Positions 20,627-34,357 are shown, counted from the first letter of the stretch. The stretch: 64,000 bases of DNA from Stenotrophomonas aracearum (GCF_031834615.1 NZ_CP115543.1:4041001-4105000); one strand, 5' to 3'. The notes: generated by a model not told the origin, from the letters alone. Made by a program: numbers and translations.

Positions 20627-20896
20627 TCAACCCGCGCGCAACAACGCGGCGCGCTGCTGTTCGTACTCGGCTTCGCTGATCTCGCCGTTGTCCTTGCGCC
20701 GGTTCAATGCGGCGAGGTCGGCCTGCACGGCCGGCGACAGGTTGGCTTCACGCGCCAGGCGGGCGGCCGCCGAGGGTTGCTCCGGCGCGCGCTTCGACGC
20801 ACGCACCGCGCTGCGGATGACCAGGGCGATCACCACCGCGAACACCGTTACCCCGGTGCCCCAGGTCAGCCACTGTACCCATCCCATCGTCTGCAT
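20627..20896 (-). CDS. SHOCT-domain small membrane protein
   Basis: The 89-residue protein has one membrane helix (about residues 8-30), a basic linker, and a C-terminal SHOCT-like segment (ALNRRKDNGEISEAEYEQQRAALL). SHOCT motifs are short oligomerisation modules found at the ends of many membrane proteins. It is convergent with the PD40 gene, 8 bases away. Function is unknown. Confidence 0.7.
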   Translation of the reverse strand: MQTMGWVQWLTWGTGVTVFAVVIALVIRSAVRASKRAPEQPSAAARLAREANLSPAVQADLAALNRRKDNGEISEAEYEQQRAALLRAG

Positions 20897-20930
20897 CGTC
20901 GTCGTCCTCGATTCCTGTTGGGGCGTATTG

Positions 20931-22860
<1,930 letters not shown>

Positions 22861-22920
22861 GGGGCGGTCATTCTACGCCCTTGGGTGCGGCACGCTGGCA
22901 GGTGCGACGGGGTGTCGCAG

Positions 22921-23169
22921 TCAGATCACGCCGCCGCCGATGGAGAGGCGGACGATGCCGACCACCACGACCACGGCGTTGAGGATCAGGCCGGTCCAGG
23001 CGCGGCCGCGCTTGGTGGGATGGGTGAACAGGATGCCCAGTGCGCCGATCACCGCGCCCACCGCGGCGAACGGGATCAGGAACCAGTTGCCCCAGCCCAG
23101 CAGCGGAATCAGCGCCAGGATCATCCACAACACGGCCAGCACACCCCACAACAGACTGATCAGTCCCAT
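22921..23169 (-). CDS. Small membrane protein, hypothetical
   Basis: The 82-residue protein has three hydrophobic segments (about residues 2-20, 27-48 and 58-78) separated by short polar turns (THPTKRGRAW). It is probably an inner-membrane protein. It lies 60 bases upstream of the bestrophin-like gene on the same strand. No family is recognised. Confidence 0.6.
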   Translation of the reverse strand: MGLISLLWGVLAVLWMILALIPLLGWGNWFLIPFAAVGAVIGALGILFTHPTKRGRAWTGLILNAVVVVVGIVRLSIGGGVI

Positions 23170-23370
23170 GCCCTGCTCCCCTTACCGAAAAATGCTGGCC
23201 GCAGCGTAGCGACCGGCCTGCCTGCGGCGTGTGATGGCGGCGGCAAGACCGGGATGCGGCGGACTCACCCGGTCGATGTTACCGTCTGCCAGAGTGGGGT
23301 TGGCACCGATTCAGCGGCCAGCCCGGATGATCCAGGCGCAGGCCGACCCGGCCGAACAAGGGGTGTAGCG

Positions 23371-23796
23371 ATGAACCTTCGAATGCTTCCACTGCTGGGC
23401 GTGCTGCTGGTGACGGCCGGCTGCGCCAGCTCGTCCAAGGTGATGATCGGGCAGGCCCGTGCGCCGACCGATCCGGCACTGGTGCAGATCTACTCGACGC
23501 CGCCCCCGGGCTCGATCGAAATCGCGCAGCTGGAGTCGTCCAGCGCGGCGGGCTTCGGAACCCAGGGCCAGACCGATGCGGCGATCGCGCGGTTGAAGAA
23601 GGAAGCCGCGGCGCTGGGTGCCAACGGGGTGATCCTGATGGGCGTGGAGTCCAGCAGCTCGGGCGGCGGCCTGTCGGTGGGCGGCGGCAGCTACGGTTCG
23701 CACAGCGGTGGCGGCGTTGGCATCGGCATTCCGACCACGCAGCGGCGTGCGGCGGGCGTGGCCATCTGGGTGCCGAACCCGGCGCCGGCACGGTAG
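23371..23796 (+). CDS. Small glycine-rich lipoprotein, hypothetical
   Basis: The 141-residue protein has a signal peptide with lipobox VTAGC (cysteine near residue 18). A compact domain (about residues 30-95) contains GQTDAAIARLKKEAAALGANGVILMGVES, reminiscent of small heavy-metal-binding/YbjQ-type or YjfM-like folds, and a Gly/Ser-rich tail follows. The start follows a divergent promoter region with the small membrane gene at 23169. A SMAG dimer begins 7 bases after its stop codon. Function is unknown. Confidence 0.68.
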   Translation: MNLRMLPLLGVLLVTAGCASSSKVMIGQARAPTDPALVQIYSTPPPGSIEIAQLESSSAAGFGTQGQTDAAIARLKKEAAALGANGVILMGVESSSSGGGLSVGGGSYGSHSGGGVGIGIPTTQRRAAGVAIWVPNPAPAR

Positions 23797-23803
23797 TCAC
23801 GCG

Positions 23804-23878
23804 GTAGTGCCGGCCGCTGGCCGGCAACCACGTGGAGCCGCCGGAGATCGCGAGGAGCCGGCCGGCGGCCGGCACTAC
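23804..23878. repeat. SMAG-like REP dimer, GTAG heads at the outer ends
   Basis: GTAGTGCCGGCC...GGCCGGC at the left and its inverted counterpart ending GCACTAC at the right enclose about 30 bases, so the whole block can fold into one long hairpin. It lies between convergent genes (lipoprotein and DUF885), the usual place for such elements. The GTAG heads and the GCCGGCC stems match the SMAG family. Confidence 0.85.
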
Positions 23879-23883
23879 GTCCG

Positions 23884-25683
23884 TTAGCGATGCTTTGGGA
23901 TGAACACTTCGTTGACCGCCTTGGCCAGCTGATCCGGCGGCAACAGGCCCTGGTCCAGCAGGAAGTTGTTGAAGGCCAAGCGGTCGAACTTGTCGCCCAG
24001 CGCCAGCTCGGTCTGCATGCGCAGTTCCAGGATCCGGGTGTAGCCGTAGAAGTAGCTGCCGGCCTGGCCCGGCGAACGGACCATATAGCGGTCCAGTTCC
24101 TGGGTGGCCATGGCCTGCGACAGGCCCACTTCGTCGATCAGTACGCGTTCGGCCTTCGCACGGTCGATCAGGCCCAGGTTGAGCATCGGGTCGAGCATCG
24201 CGCGGGCCGCGCGCAGCAGGCGGAACTGCAGCGCGATCAGCTGCCCGTCCAGCGGTTCGTAGGGGACCATTTCGGCTTCGGCATACAGCGCCCAGCCTTC
24301 CACGTTGACCGAATTGAACGCGAACATGGTGCGCGCCAGCGACACGCCACGCTCCACCATCGCGGTGAACTGCAGCTCATGGCCGGGGCGGCCTTCGTGC
24401 GCGCTCAGCGTCCACGCGGCCGAGCCAAAGTTGAAGTCGTCGTACTGCGCGGCCTTGTCGCCGGCGGCCGGGTTGCCCAGCGGCAACACGAAGGTGCCCT
24501 GCTGGCCGGTGTTGCCCACCAGCGGTGCCGGCAGGAAGTGCGGTGCGGGCGAGGCGGCGCTCTCGGCAGCCGAGCCCAGGCGCATCTGCATCGGGCGCTG
24601 CGGCACGTCGACGATCTTCTGCGCGCGGATGATCGGGTCGATCGCATCGATCACGCCACGGTAGTGGTGCTCGAGCTGGTCGTCGACGATCTTGTCGGTC
24701 TTCAGCGCGCGGATCACCGCGACCGGGTCGGTCGGGTCGGCCACCTTCAGGCCCTTCGCCTTCACCACCAGCGGCGCCAGCTGGCGCATCGCCGAACGGG
24801 TTTCCATGAATTCCAGCTGCGCACGCTGCATCAGCAGCTGCGGGTCGATGTCGATGCCCACGCGCTTGAGCTGGAACGCGTACAGCGGTGCGGGCAGGCG
24901 CGCGTCGGCGCGGGCCTTGGGCAGCACCTCTGCACGGGTCCAGTCGCGGTACTCGCGCAGCTGGGTGGCGATGGTCTTCAGCGCCTCGTCCGCACCGGCG
25001 ACCTTGTACTTCCCGAACAGCTTCTCGATACCCGTGATGTAAGTGTCGACATTCTCGAGTGACTGCTCCACCTCGATCTTCGTCGGCTGCAGAAGGCTGG
25101 AGTCTTTCAGGCGCTCTTCGTAGCGCTGGCGCGACAGTGTGGTCACCGCGGTGCTTCCGGGGGCCAGGCCGGCATACGCCTTCAGGCGGTCCAGCGCCTT
25201 GGCGCGGCGTTCGGCCGGCACCTGGTCGGAGAGCAGCAGGTTGATGCCGCTGAACACCACCTGCGGAGTGTCGGTCCACGGCAGCAGGTACTTCTCGTTG
25301 AGTTCGCTGCCTTCGATGTTCTCAGTGGCGGCGGCGATCATGATCGCCAGGTCCTGGCGCACGTTCGGGTCGCGCTCGGTCGCGAGCTTTGCCTGCAGTT
25401 CGCTGCGCGCCTTGGCCATCGCTTCGCGGTAGCGCTTGCCGTTGTCCGGGCCGAAGTCGGCCACCTTGTCGTCGTAGCCGGGCACGCCGAAGAAGCCGGT
25501 TTCTTCCGGCTGGAACGGGCCCTGCGCATTGAGCAGGATCTGGGCCAGTTCGTTGCTGCGGGTCACCCACGCGGCACTGGCCGGCGCCTTGCTGGCAACA
25601 GGAGCGGCGGCAAGGGCCGGCGGCGCACTGAGCGCGGCGGGAACGGAAAGGACCAACGCGACGGCAAGGGCAAGCGGCTTCAT
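23884..25683 (-). CDS. Exported DUF885 family protein
   Basis: The 599-residue protein has a Sec signal peptide (about residues 1-26) and a large alpha-helical domain of the DUF885 family. It carries the metallopeptidase-like segment LSAHEGRPGHELQF near residue 425, where H-E-x-x-x-x-H resembles a zinc-binding motif, and a distal acidic region NVEGWALYAEAEM. DUF885 proteins are often annotated as predicted carboxypeptidases or aminopeptidases of the periplasm, with little biochemistry. The ATG at 25683 gives the signal peptide. Confidence 0.85.
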   Translation of the reverse strand: MKPLALAVALVLSVPAALSAPPALAAAPVASKAPASAAWVTRSNELAQILLNAQGPFQPEETGFFGVPGYDDKVADFGPDNGKRYREAMAKARSELQAKLATERDPNVRQDLAIMIAAATENIEGSELNEKYLLPWTDTPQVVFSGINLLLSDQVPAERRAKALDRLKAYAGLAPGSTAVTTLSRQRYEERLKDSSLLQPTKIEVEQSLENVDTYITGIEKLFGKYKVAGADEALKTIATQLREYRDWTRAEVLPKARADARLPAPLYAFQLKRVGIDIDPQLLMQRAQLEFMETRSAMRQLAPLVVKAKGLKVADPTDPVAVIRALKTDKIVDDQLEHHYRGVIDAIDPIIRAQKIVDVPQRPMQMRLGSAAESAASPAPHFLPAPLVGNTGQQGTFVLPLGNPAAGDKAAQYDDFNFGSAAWTLSAHEGRPGHELQFTAMVERGVSLARTMFAFNSVNVEGWALYAEAEMVPYEPLDGQLIALQFRLLRAARAMLDPMLNLGLIDRAKAERVLIDEVGLSQAMATQELDRYMVRSPGQAGSYFYGYTRILELRMQTELALGDKFDRLAFNNFLLDQGLLPPDQLAKAVNEVFIPKHR

Positions 25684-25787
25684 GCAGGACTCCGGTGAGC
25701 GGTTCCCTGCGACCCTACGCACTCAGGCCTCCAGCGGCAATCGGCCGGAGGTCATGCCCGCCCCCGGGCAGCGGGGGCGGAAACCGG

Positions 25788-28043
<2,256 letters not shown>

Positions 28044-28078
28044 CTAGCGTGTGGCCTCGGTGGGGGGAAACGTCGGGG

Positions 28079-28100
28079 GTAGCGCCGGCCGTTGGCCGGC
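28079..28100 (+). repeat. SMAG-like REP element (monomer)
   Basis: GTAG followed by CGCCGGCC/GGCCGGC with a short loop, in the 126-base gap between the GST gene and the peptidase gene. It has the same stem type as the dimer at 23804. Confidence 0.75.
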
Positions 28101-28139
28101 CCAAACGGTGCCGGCCACGCCCATGTATTCCGAACGGCG

Positions 28140-28829
28140 TTACCGCTTGCCGAACAGGTGCTTGCGCTCTTCGTCGCTCAGCGGCTTGCCCGCGTCCGGA
28201 TTTACCTTCTGGCGCAACGCGTAGGCCCGCCCGGTGGCCGGGCGCGCGGCAATCGCCTCGTGCCAGCGCTTCAGGTTCGGGAACGCGGCGAAATCGGCCG
28301 GCAGCTTGTCGTAGGCGCCAATCCACGGGTAGCTGGCCATGTCGGCAATGCTGTACTCGTCCCCGGCCAGGAACGCGCTTTCGGCCAAACGCTTGTCCAT
28401 CACCCCGTGAAGGCGGCGCACTTCATTGCCGTAGCGCTCGATGGCATACGGAATCTGCTCGGGCGCATACACACTGAAATGCCCCATCTGACCGCTCATC
28501 GGGCCCAGCCCGGCCATCTGCCAGAACAGCCATTCCAGCACCGCCACCCGGCCACGGGTATCGGCCGGCAGGAATTTGCCGGTCTTCTCGGCCAGGTACA
28601 GCAGGATCGCACCGGACTCGAACACGCTCTGCGGCGCGCCGCCATCAGTGGGCTGGTGGTCCACCAGCGCCGGCATCTTGTTATTCGGCGAGATCGCCAG
28701 GAACTCCGGCTTGAACTGGTCGCCGCTGCCGATGTTCACCGGCTTGATGGTGTACGGCAGGCCCAGCTCTTCCAGCAGCAGGGTGACTTTGTGGCCATTG
28801 GGGGTAGGCCAGTAGTACAGATCGATCAT
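28140..28829 (-). CDS. Glutathione transferase, YfcG/Nu-class-like
   Basis: The 229-residue protein has a thioredoxin-like N-terminus with YYWPTPNGHKVTLLLEELGLPY, the cis-proline glutathione-binding segment NNKMPALVDH, and FESGAILLYLAEKTGKFLP. The C-terminal all-helical GST domain includes AGDEYSIADMASYPWI. The threonine-proline-asparagine near residue 10 replaces the tyrosine/serine of classical GSTs, as in YfcG-type disulfide-bond reductases. It is cytosolic. Confidence 0.88.
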   Translation of the reverse strand: MIDLYYWPTPNGHKVTLLLEELGLPYTIKPVNIGSGDQFKPEFLAISPNNKMPALVDHQPTDGGAPQSVFESGAILLYLAEKTGKFLPADTRGRVAVLEWLFWQMAGLGPMSGQMGHFSVYAPEQIPYAIERYGNEVRRLHGVMDKRLAESAFLAGDEYSIADMASYPWIGAYDKLPADFAAFPNLKRWHEAIAARPATGRAYALRQKVNPDAGKPLSDEERKHLFGKR

Positions 28830-28936
28830 GACAGGACCCAGCGGTTCAGGAATCCCGAGTCTAGTGCGTCAGTCGGGTTGGCAGGGTCATGAAGGCCCGG
28901 TACCCTGCGGCGTCCCCAGCAACGCAGCATTCCAGC

Positions 28937-29572
28937 ATGAGTTCTTCCGCCAAGCCCATCAGTCCCCTGTCGTCCCTGATCTTCGCCTCGCGCTGGCTGC
29001 AGCTGCCGCTGTACCTGGGCCTGATCCTGGCGCAGTGCGTTTACGTGTTCCTGTTCGGCAAGGAGCTGTGGCACCTGGTGCACAAGGCCAATGCCATGGG
29101 CGAGCAGGAGATCATGCTGCTGGTGCTGGGCCTGATCGACGTGGTGATGATCTCCAACCTGCTGGTCATGGTGATCGTGGGTGGCTACGAGACCTTCGTT
29201 TCCCGCCTGCGCCTGGAGAACCACCCGGACCAGCCGGAGTGGCTGAGCCACGTCAACGCCAGCGTGCTGAAGGTGAAGCTGGCCCTGTCGATCATCGGCA
29301 TCTCCTCGATCCACCTGCTCAAGACCTTCATCGGTGCGGGCAACCTGGACGGGCTCCCGTCCTGCGGCAATCCGGAATACGTCACCGCCGTGCTCGACGC
29401 CGTTGCCAAGTACGGTCCGGCAGTGGAAGCGTCCTTCAAGTGCACGACCATGACCGGCAGCGGCGTGATGTGGCAGACCATCATCCATGGCGCCTTCATC
29501 CTGTCGGCGATCGGCATCGCCTACACCGACAAGCTGATGGCCCACACCCCGAGCAAGTCGCTGGCCCACTGA
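28937..29572 (+). CDS. UPF0114/TIGR00645 membrane protein (YqhA family)
   Basis: The 211-residue protein has four hydrophobic segments (about residues 18-40, 55-80, 108-130 and 175-195). The family blocks [39 protein letters not shown] and [20 protein letters not shown] are present. It fits the YqhA family, whose function is unknown. The ATG at 28937 begins the typical N-terminus. It is divergent from the GST gene. Confidence 0.88.
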   Translation: MSSSAKPISPLSSLIFASRWLQLPLYLGLILAQCVYVFLFGKELWHLVHKANAMGEQEIMLLVLGLIDVVMISNLLVMVIVGGYETFVSRLRLENHPDQPEWLSHVNASVLKVKLALSIIGISSIHLLKTFIGAGNLDGLPSCGNPEYVTAVLDAVAKYGPAVEASFKCTTMTGSGVMWQTIIHGAFILSAIGIAYTDKLMAHTPSKSLAH

Positions 29573-29758
29573 GACCGGCCCTTGGGCGGCGGTGCGCCCC
29601 GGCGTGCCGCCCTGCCCCACCTGCCGCCCCCCAGCGGGGCGCGGGGATGCTAGATTGAGCACTTGTTGCATGGCCTGGACGCTGGGAATCGTCCAGGGCC
29701 CTCGGTCGGCCTGACCGCATCAGGCCCTACGTATCGCCGTTCTTCAAAGGGGAGTTGG

Positions 29759-30778
29759 ATGTCGCACGTCAACACGAACGCCAAGGCGCGCCTGCTGGTG
29801 CCGCTGACCCTGGTGGTGGCTCTGGCCGCCTGCTCGGGCAAGGATGAAACCGCTGCGCCGGCCGCGCCGACCGCCGCAGCACCGGCTGCCGCACCCGCCG
29901 CCACGCCGGCACCGGCACCGGCGGTGTCGGCCAAGGTCCAGTCGATGGGCACCGAGGAACTGCGCGAGCTGGCCAGCAAGGCCCTGCGCGAGAACCGCAT
30001 GTACGCCCCGGCCGGCGACAACGCCATGGAGTACTACCTGGCGCTGCGCGAGAAGACCCCGGACGACGCCTCGATCAAGAGCGCGCTGACCGACCTGCAG
30101 CCGTACGTGCTGATTGCCGCCGAGCAGAGCCTGGCCCGTGAGGACTTCACCGAAGGCCAGCGCCTGGTGGCGCTGATCGAGAAGGTCGACCCCAACGCTG
30201 CCGCCCTGCCGCGCCTGAAGAGCGGCATCACCAAGGGCACCGAGATCGCGCTGAAGCGGACCCAGGAAGAGACCGACAAGGTCAAGAAGGACGCCGAGAA
30301 CAAAACCAAGCAGCTGGCCGAACAGCAGCGCCAGCAGCAGGCCAGCGAGGCCGAAGCGGCCAGGCAGATCGCCGCGCAGCAGGATGCGGCCCGCCGCGAA
30401 AGCGAACGCCAGGACGGCGAGCGCCAGGCCGCGGCCCGTCGTGAAGCCGAACAGCGCCAGCAGGCGGCTGCTGCCGCGCAGGCCGCTGCGGCCCGCGCGC
30501 CGGCCGCCGCAGCGGCTGCCGCTGCCACCCTGCGCCCGATCAGCACCCCGGCACCGCGTTACCCGGCCGACGCGCTGCGCTCGGGCACCTCGGGCGAAGT
30601 GCTGGTCGAAATCACCGTGGGCACCGACGGTTCGGTCACCAACGCGCGCGTGCTGCGCGCCACCCCGGCCCGCATCTTCGATCGCGAAGCGCTGGGCGCG
30701 GTGAAGAAGTGGAAGTTCGAGCCGGTGGCCGCACCGACCACCACCCGCCGCACGCTGGCGTTCGCGCCGGGCGGTTGA
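29759..30778 (+). CDS. TonB-like energy-transducer protein with lipoprotein signal
   Basis: The 339-residue protein has a C-terminal TonB domain (about residues 260-338: ISTPAPRYPADALRSGTSG, then VLVEITVGTDGSV and VKKWKFEP). The N-terminus has a signal sequence with lipobox LAAC (cysteine near residue 26) rather than the usual uncleaved TonB anchor. The middle (about 180-255) is Gln/Ala/Arg/Glu-rich and probably coiled coil. It starts at the ATG after AGGGGAG. The lipidated N-terminus makes ExbBD-powered transduction uncertain; it could instead be a periplasmic TonB-domain lipoprotein. Confidence 0.82.
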   Translation: MSHVNTNAKARLLVPLTLVVALAACSGKDETAAPAAPTAAAPAAAPAATPAPAPAVSAKVQSMGTEELRELASKALRENRMYAPAGDNAMEYYLALREKTPDDASIKSALTDLQPYVLIAAEQSLAREDFTEGQRLVALIEKVDPNAAALPRLKSGITKGTEIALKRTQEETDKVKKDAENKTKQLAEQQRQQQASEAEAARQIAAQQDAARRESERQDGERQAAARREAEQRQQAAAAAQAAAARAPAAAAAAAATLRPISTPAPRYPADALRSGTSGEVLVEITVGTDGSVTNARVLRATPARIFDREALGAVKKWKFEPVAAPTTTRRTLAFAPGG

Positions 30779-30802
30779 TCGGCGGCATTGCCGTAAAAGA
30801 AA

Positions 30803-30828
30803 AACCCCGGAGCGATCCGGGGTTTTTT
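30803..30828. terminator. Bidirectional intrinsic terminator between tonB-like and natB-like genes
   Basis: AACCCCGGA and TCCGGGGTT form a perfect 9-bp stem with a GCGA tetraloop, flanked by T on the right and A on the left. It can end transcription from both convergent genes. Confidence 0.9.
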
Positions 30829-30842
30829 GTTGGTCGGTACCG

Positions 30843-32027
30843 TCAGCCTGAGATCGCCAGGCGCTCCTGGTGGTAACGGCGCACCGCCGCGAACCACAGC
30901 AGCGCCGCCAGGCCGAAGCCAGCCGCCAGGTACACGCCCCACATCTGCGCGCTGATCGGCTCGTGGCGGATGATCTTCAGCAACATCTGGTTCTGCGCCA
31001 GGAACGGCACCGCCAGCTGCCACAGCTCGCTCTTCACCGGGTACACCATGAGCGCATAGCCCGGCAGCATCGGCAGCAGCATCAGCCAGGTCATGTGGCT
31101 CTGCGCTTCCTTCATGCTCTTGGCCGCGGCCGAGAGGAAGGTCAGCAGCGAGGTGCCGATGAACAGGATCGGCATCATCACGAACAGCATCTGCAGCATG
31201 GACAGCAGGCCCATGTTGAGCTGCCGCGCGGCCGCGCCGGTGGACAATTGCGCGCTGAGCTTAAACGCGGCCAGCGTCAGCAGCAGCGAGACCACGCCCA
31301 CCACGCAGGCCGCCGCGATCTTGCCGCTGACGATGGCACCGCGCTTGGCCGGGGTGGCCAGCAGCGGCTCCAGCGACTGCCGCTCACGCTCGCCGGCGGT
31401 GGTATCCATCACCAGGTACGCACCCCCGAGGAACGAGGTGATGGTGAGCAGGATCGGCATCAGCATCGACAGCATCACCCCACGCTTGGCCTCGACCGTG
31501 GCCAGGTCCTGGGTAGCCACGTCCAGCGGACGCGCCACCTGGGCGTCGATACCGCGCGCCAGCAGCCGCAGCGAACCGACCTGCTGGCTGTAGCCGCTGA
31601 GCGCGGCCTTCAGGCGGGCGGTCGGGATGTCCGCGTCGCGGCGGGTGCTGTCCTGCACGATCTCCACCAGCGCCGGGCGGCCTTCGGCCCAGTCCTTGCC
31701 GAAGTCCGGGCTGATGCGCAGCGCGATGTCGATCTTCTGGTCGCGGATCTCGGCGGTCAGGTCCTTCGGCGGGTCGACCGCGTTGAGCCCCTGCGAGGCG
31801 AGGAAGCGGACCAGGTTGGGGGCGTTCTCGCGGCCGATGGTGGGGATGTCCAGTGGCTTGTCGATCTGGGTCTTGACCCGGCTTTCGGCCAGCTTGCCCA
31901 TGCCCAGGAACAGCACCGGGTACAGCAGCGGCCCGAGCAGCAGGGTGAGCGCCAGGGTGCGGCGGTCACGCGAGAGGTCGCGCAGTTCCTTGCGCATTAC
32001 GGTCAACAACGTGGCAAACGCGCTCAT
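30843..32027 (-). CDS. ABC-2 type permease, NatB-like
   Basis: The 394-residue protein has one N-terminal membrane helix (about 25-45), a large periplasmic loop, and about five more helices (about 190-385), the ABC-2 exporter fold. It begins with the NatB-like MRKELRDLSRDRRTLALTLLLGPLLYP. Its start overlaps the stop of the upstream ATPase gene. Together they form a NatAB-like exporter; the substrate could be sodium or another compound. Confidence 0.85.
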   Translation of the reverse strand: MSAFATLLTVMRKELRDLSRDRRTLALTLLLGPLLYPVLFLGMGKLAESRVKTQIDKPLDIPTIGRENAPNLVRFLASQGLNAVDPPKDLTAEIRDQKIDIALRISPDFGKDWAEGRPALVEIVQDSTRRDADIPTARLKAALSGYSQQVGSLRLLARGIDAQVARPLDVATQDLATVEAKRGVMLSMLMPILLTITSFLGGAYLVMDTTAGERERQSLEPLLATPAKRGAIVSGKIAAACVVGVVSLLLTLAAFKLSAQLSTGAAARQLNMGLLSMLQMLFVMMPILFIGTSLLTFLSAAAKSMKEAQSHMTWLMLLPMLPGYALMVYPVKSELWQLAVPFLAQNQMLLKIIRHEPISAQMWGVYLAAGFGLAALLWFAAVRRYHQERLAISG

Positions 32028-32770
32028 GCGTGCAGTCCTTCTTCATTGCCGATCGCCTTCACGAAGGCGTCTTCCAGGTTCGCTTCACCGGTCTGCGCGC
32101 GCAGTTCGTCGGCGGTGCCGGCCGCCATCACCGTGCCCTTGGCGATGACCACGATGGTGTCGCACAGCGCGGCCACCTCCTGCATGATGTGGCTGGAGAA
32201 GATCACGCAGCGGCCTTCGTCGCGCAGCTCGCGCAGGAATCCGCGCAGGGCGCGGGTGGTCATCACGTCCAGGCCGTTGGTCGGCTCGTCCAGGATCACG
32301 TTGCGCGGGTCATGCACCAGCGCCCGCGCGATGGCGGTCTTGGTGCGCTGCCCCTGCGAGAAGCCGTCGGTCTGGCGGTCGAGGATGTCTTCCATGTCCA
32401 GCGCCTTGGAGAGCACCTTGGTGCGCTCGCGGATGTGCGCTGCACTCATCCCGTGCAGCTCACCGAAGTAGGCGATGTTCTCGCGCGCGGTCAGCCGCTT
32501 GTACACGCCGCGCGCGTCGGGCAGCACGCCCAGGCGGCGACGGACTTCCACCGCCTGGGTGGAGGCATCCAGGCCATCCACCAGCACCCGGCCCTGGTCG
32601 GGCGTCATCAGGGTGTAGAGCATGCGCATGGTGGTGGTCTTGCCGGCGCCATTCGGGCCGAGCAGGCCGGTGATGCGGCCGTCCTCGGCCTGGAAGCCCA
32701 CGTTCTCCACCGCCTTGATCAGGCCGGTTTTGGTCTTGAAGGCTTTATGCAGGTTCTCGGCGACGATCAT
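32024..32770 (-). CDS. ABC transporter ATPase, NatA-like
   Basis: The 248-residue protein has Walker A GPNGAGKTTTMRML (about residues 38-51), the signature FSQGQRTKTAIARAL (SQGQ in place of SGGQ), Walker B VILDEPTNGLD and the switch histidine in IFSSHIMQEV. It energises the NatB-like permease encoded downstream. The ATG at 32770 overlaps the stop of the hydrolase gene (ATGA), so three genes form one leftward operon. Confidence 0.92.
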   Translation of the reverse strand: MIVAENLHKAFKTKTGLIKAVENVGFQAEDGRITGLLGPNGAGKTTTMRMLYTLMTPDQGRVLVDGLDASTQAVEVRRRLGVLPDARGVYKRLTARENIAYFGELHGMSAAHIRERTKVLSKALDMEDILDRQTDGFSQGQRTKTAIARALVHDPRNVILDEPTNGLDVMTTRALRGFLRELRDEGRCVIFSSHIMQEVAALCDTIVVIAKGTVMAAGTADELRAQTGEANLEDAFVKAIGNEEGLHA

Positions 32771-34278
32771 GGTGCCCATCCGTTGAACGAGGTGAAGGCC
32801 GGTACCGGCGCGAGGGTATCCAGGCAGGCGGCATCGAGCGTTTTGGCGTTGGCCGTGTCCATGAACTGCGCGAGCAGGCGCGGCATGCAGCCGGCACCGA
32901 GGGTGCCGTGGCCCTGCCCCTTGGCCACGATGTGGCGGCCGTTGGGCAGGTGCTTGAGCACCTGTTCGGCGTAGCGCGGCGGGGTGACCGGGTCGAACTC
33001 GCCGGACAGCAGCAGCACCGGCACGTCGGTGCTCAACGGTGCGGTGAAGTTCTTTGGGCGGCTGCCGACGTTCCAGACCGGGCAGGCGGCGAAGAACATG
33101 CGCGCCACCTCCGGGCCAAGGATGCGGTCGCCGGCGGGTGCTTCCACATAGCGGTCGGCATCTTCCGCGCAGATCACTGACCACTGCATGCCCTGGTTCA
33201 TCTGACCGGCCATGTTGCGGGTGGCCAGGCTGTTGAGCGACATCAGCGGCGCGTAGCGGCCTTGGGCGGCTTCATCCAGCACCACCGGCAGCAGCGAGGC
33301 CGACTCCGGCATGTACGAGAACATGAAGGCCAGGTTGATCACGGTGTTGGAGCTGATCGGGTCACGCCGGACCGCAGCGGTGCCCGGGTCGCGATACTCG
33401 ACCTCCACCGGGGCCTTGGCCAGCGTGGAGATGACGTTGCGCAGCTGGGTGTGGGTGTCCACCGGGAAACGCTTGGCGCAGGCCGCGTCCTTCCGGCACT
33501 GGGCCGACTGCAGTTCGATCGCCGACTCGAAGGTGTTGGCGAAGTCGCCGCCCACCGCCAGGTCGTTCGGTGCCACGCCGTCGATCACCACCGCACGGAT
33601 GTGCTGCGGGAAGCGCGCGGCGTACTGCTGGGCCACGCGGGTGCCGTAGGAGCCGCCGACCAGGTTGATCCTGTCCACGCCCAGCGCGGCGCGCACGGCA
33701 TCCAGGTCGCCGATGGCTTCGGTGGTGGTGTAGAAGCGGGTGTCGGCCCGGTCCACCAGCGCCGCCGCGCAGCGCTTGGCGTACTCAGCCATTACCTCGG
33801 GCGTGGGGTCCGCGTTCTCGTCGAACGTCAGCGCCTTGCCGTCGGCGTCGACGCAGCTGAGCGGGTTGGACTTGCCGGTGCCACGCTGGTCGACCAGGAT
33901 GATGTCACGCTTCTTGCGCACCTCACGCAGCGACTGGTTGATGATGGCCGCTACTTCGGTGGCCGACTGGCCCGGGCCGCCGGCCAGGAAGAACACCGGG
34001 TCCTGCTTGCCCTCCCCCTCGTTCTCGGTATCGAGCAGGGCGATGTTCAGGCCGATCCTGCGGCCATCCGGCGCGGCCGGGTTTTCCGGCACCTGCAGCG
34101 TGGCGCATTCGGCTTCCACGTTGCTGCTGGCCCGGGCGCTGGTCAGGGTGCAGGGCTTGAACGTCAGTGTTCCGTACTGGCGCGCCGCCCCTTGCGGGGG
34201 CGCTTCCGGAGTGGCCTGGCAGGCAGCCAGCAGCAGCACGGCTGCACTGGCGGCCAGGGGACCGCGGGAAAGTCGCAT
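32767..34278 (-). CDS. Alpha/beta-hydrolase lipoprotein with TAP-like C-terminus
   Basis: The 503-residue protein has a lipoprotein signal peptide (lipobox LLAAC), the oxyanion region FFLAGGPGQSA and VDQRGTGKSNPLSC. The nucleophile elbow is LVGGSYGTRVAQQYAARFP, and the C-terminal TAP-like part has LLSGEFDPVTPPRYAEQVL with the acid residue and a terminal GQGHGTLGAGCM with the histidine. Such enzymes are proline iminopeptidase-like or tripeptidyl aminopeptidases. The ATG at 34278 is preferred over a GTG at 34287 on ribosome-site spacing. The gene leads the operon with the NatAB-like exporter. Confidence 0.85.
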   Translation of the reverse strand: MRLSRGPLAASAAVLLLAACQATPEAPPQGAARQYGTLTFKPCTLTSARASSNVEAECATLQVPENPAAPDGRRIGLNIALLDTENEGEGKQDPVFFLAGGPGQSATEVAAIINQSLREVRKKRDIILVDQRGTGKSNPLSCVDADGKALTFDENADPTPEVMAEYAKRCAAALVDRADTRFYTTTEAIGDLDAVRAALGVDRINLVGGSYGTRVAQQYAARFPQHIRAVVIDGVAPNDLAVGGDFANTFESAIELQSAQCRKDAACAKRFPVDTHTQLRNVISTLAKAPVEVEYRDPGTAAVRRDPISSNTVINLAFMFSYMPESASLLPVVLDEAAQGRYAPLMSLNSLATRNMAGQMNQGMQWSVICAEDADRYVEAPAGDRILGPEVARMFFAACPVWNVGSRPKNFTAPLSTDVPVLLLSGEFDPVTPPRYAEQVLKHLPNGRHIVAKGQGHGTLGAGCMPRLLAQFMDTANAKTLDAACLDTLAPVPAFTSFNGWAP

Positions 34279-34357
34279 TTCGATCACGTCCTTGGTTGAA
34301 GGGGCTCAGCATGCCATGACGGATGGGCGGGCTGGATGTGACCGAAGTGGGGGGCGG

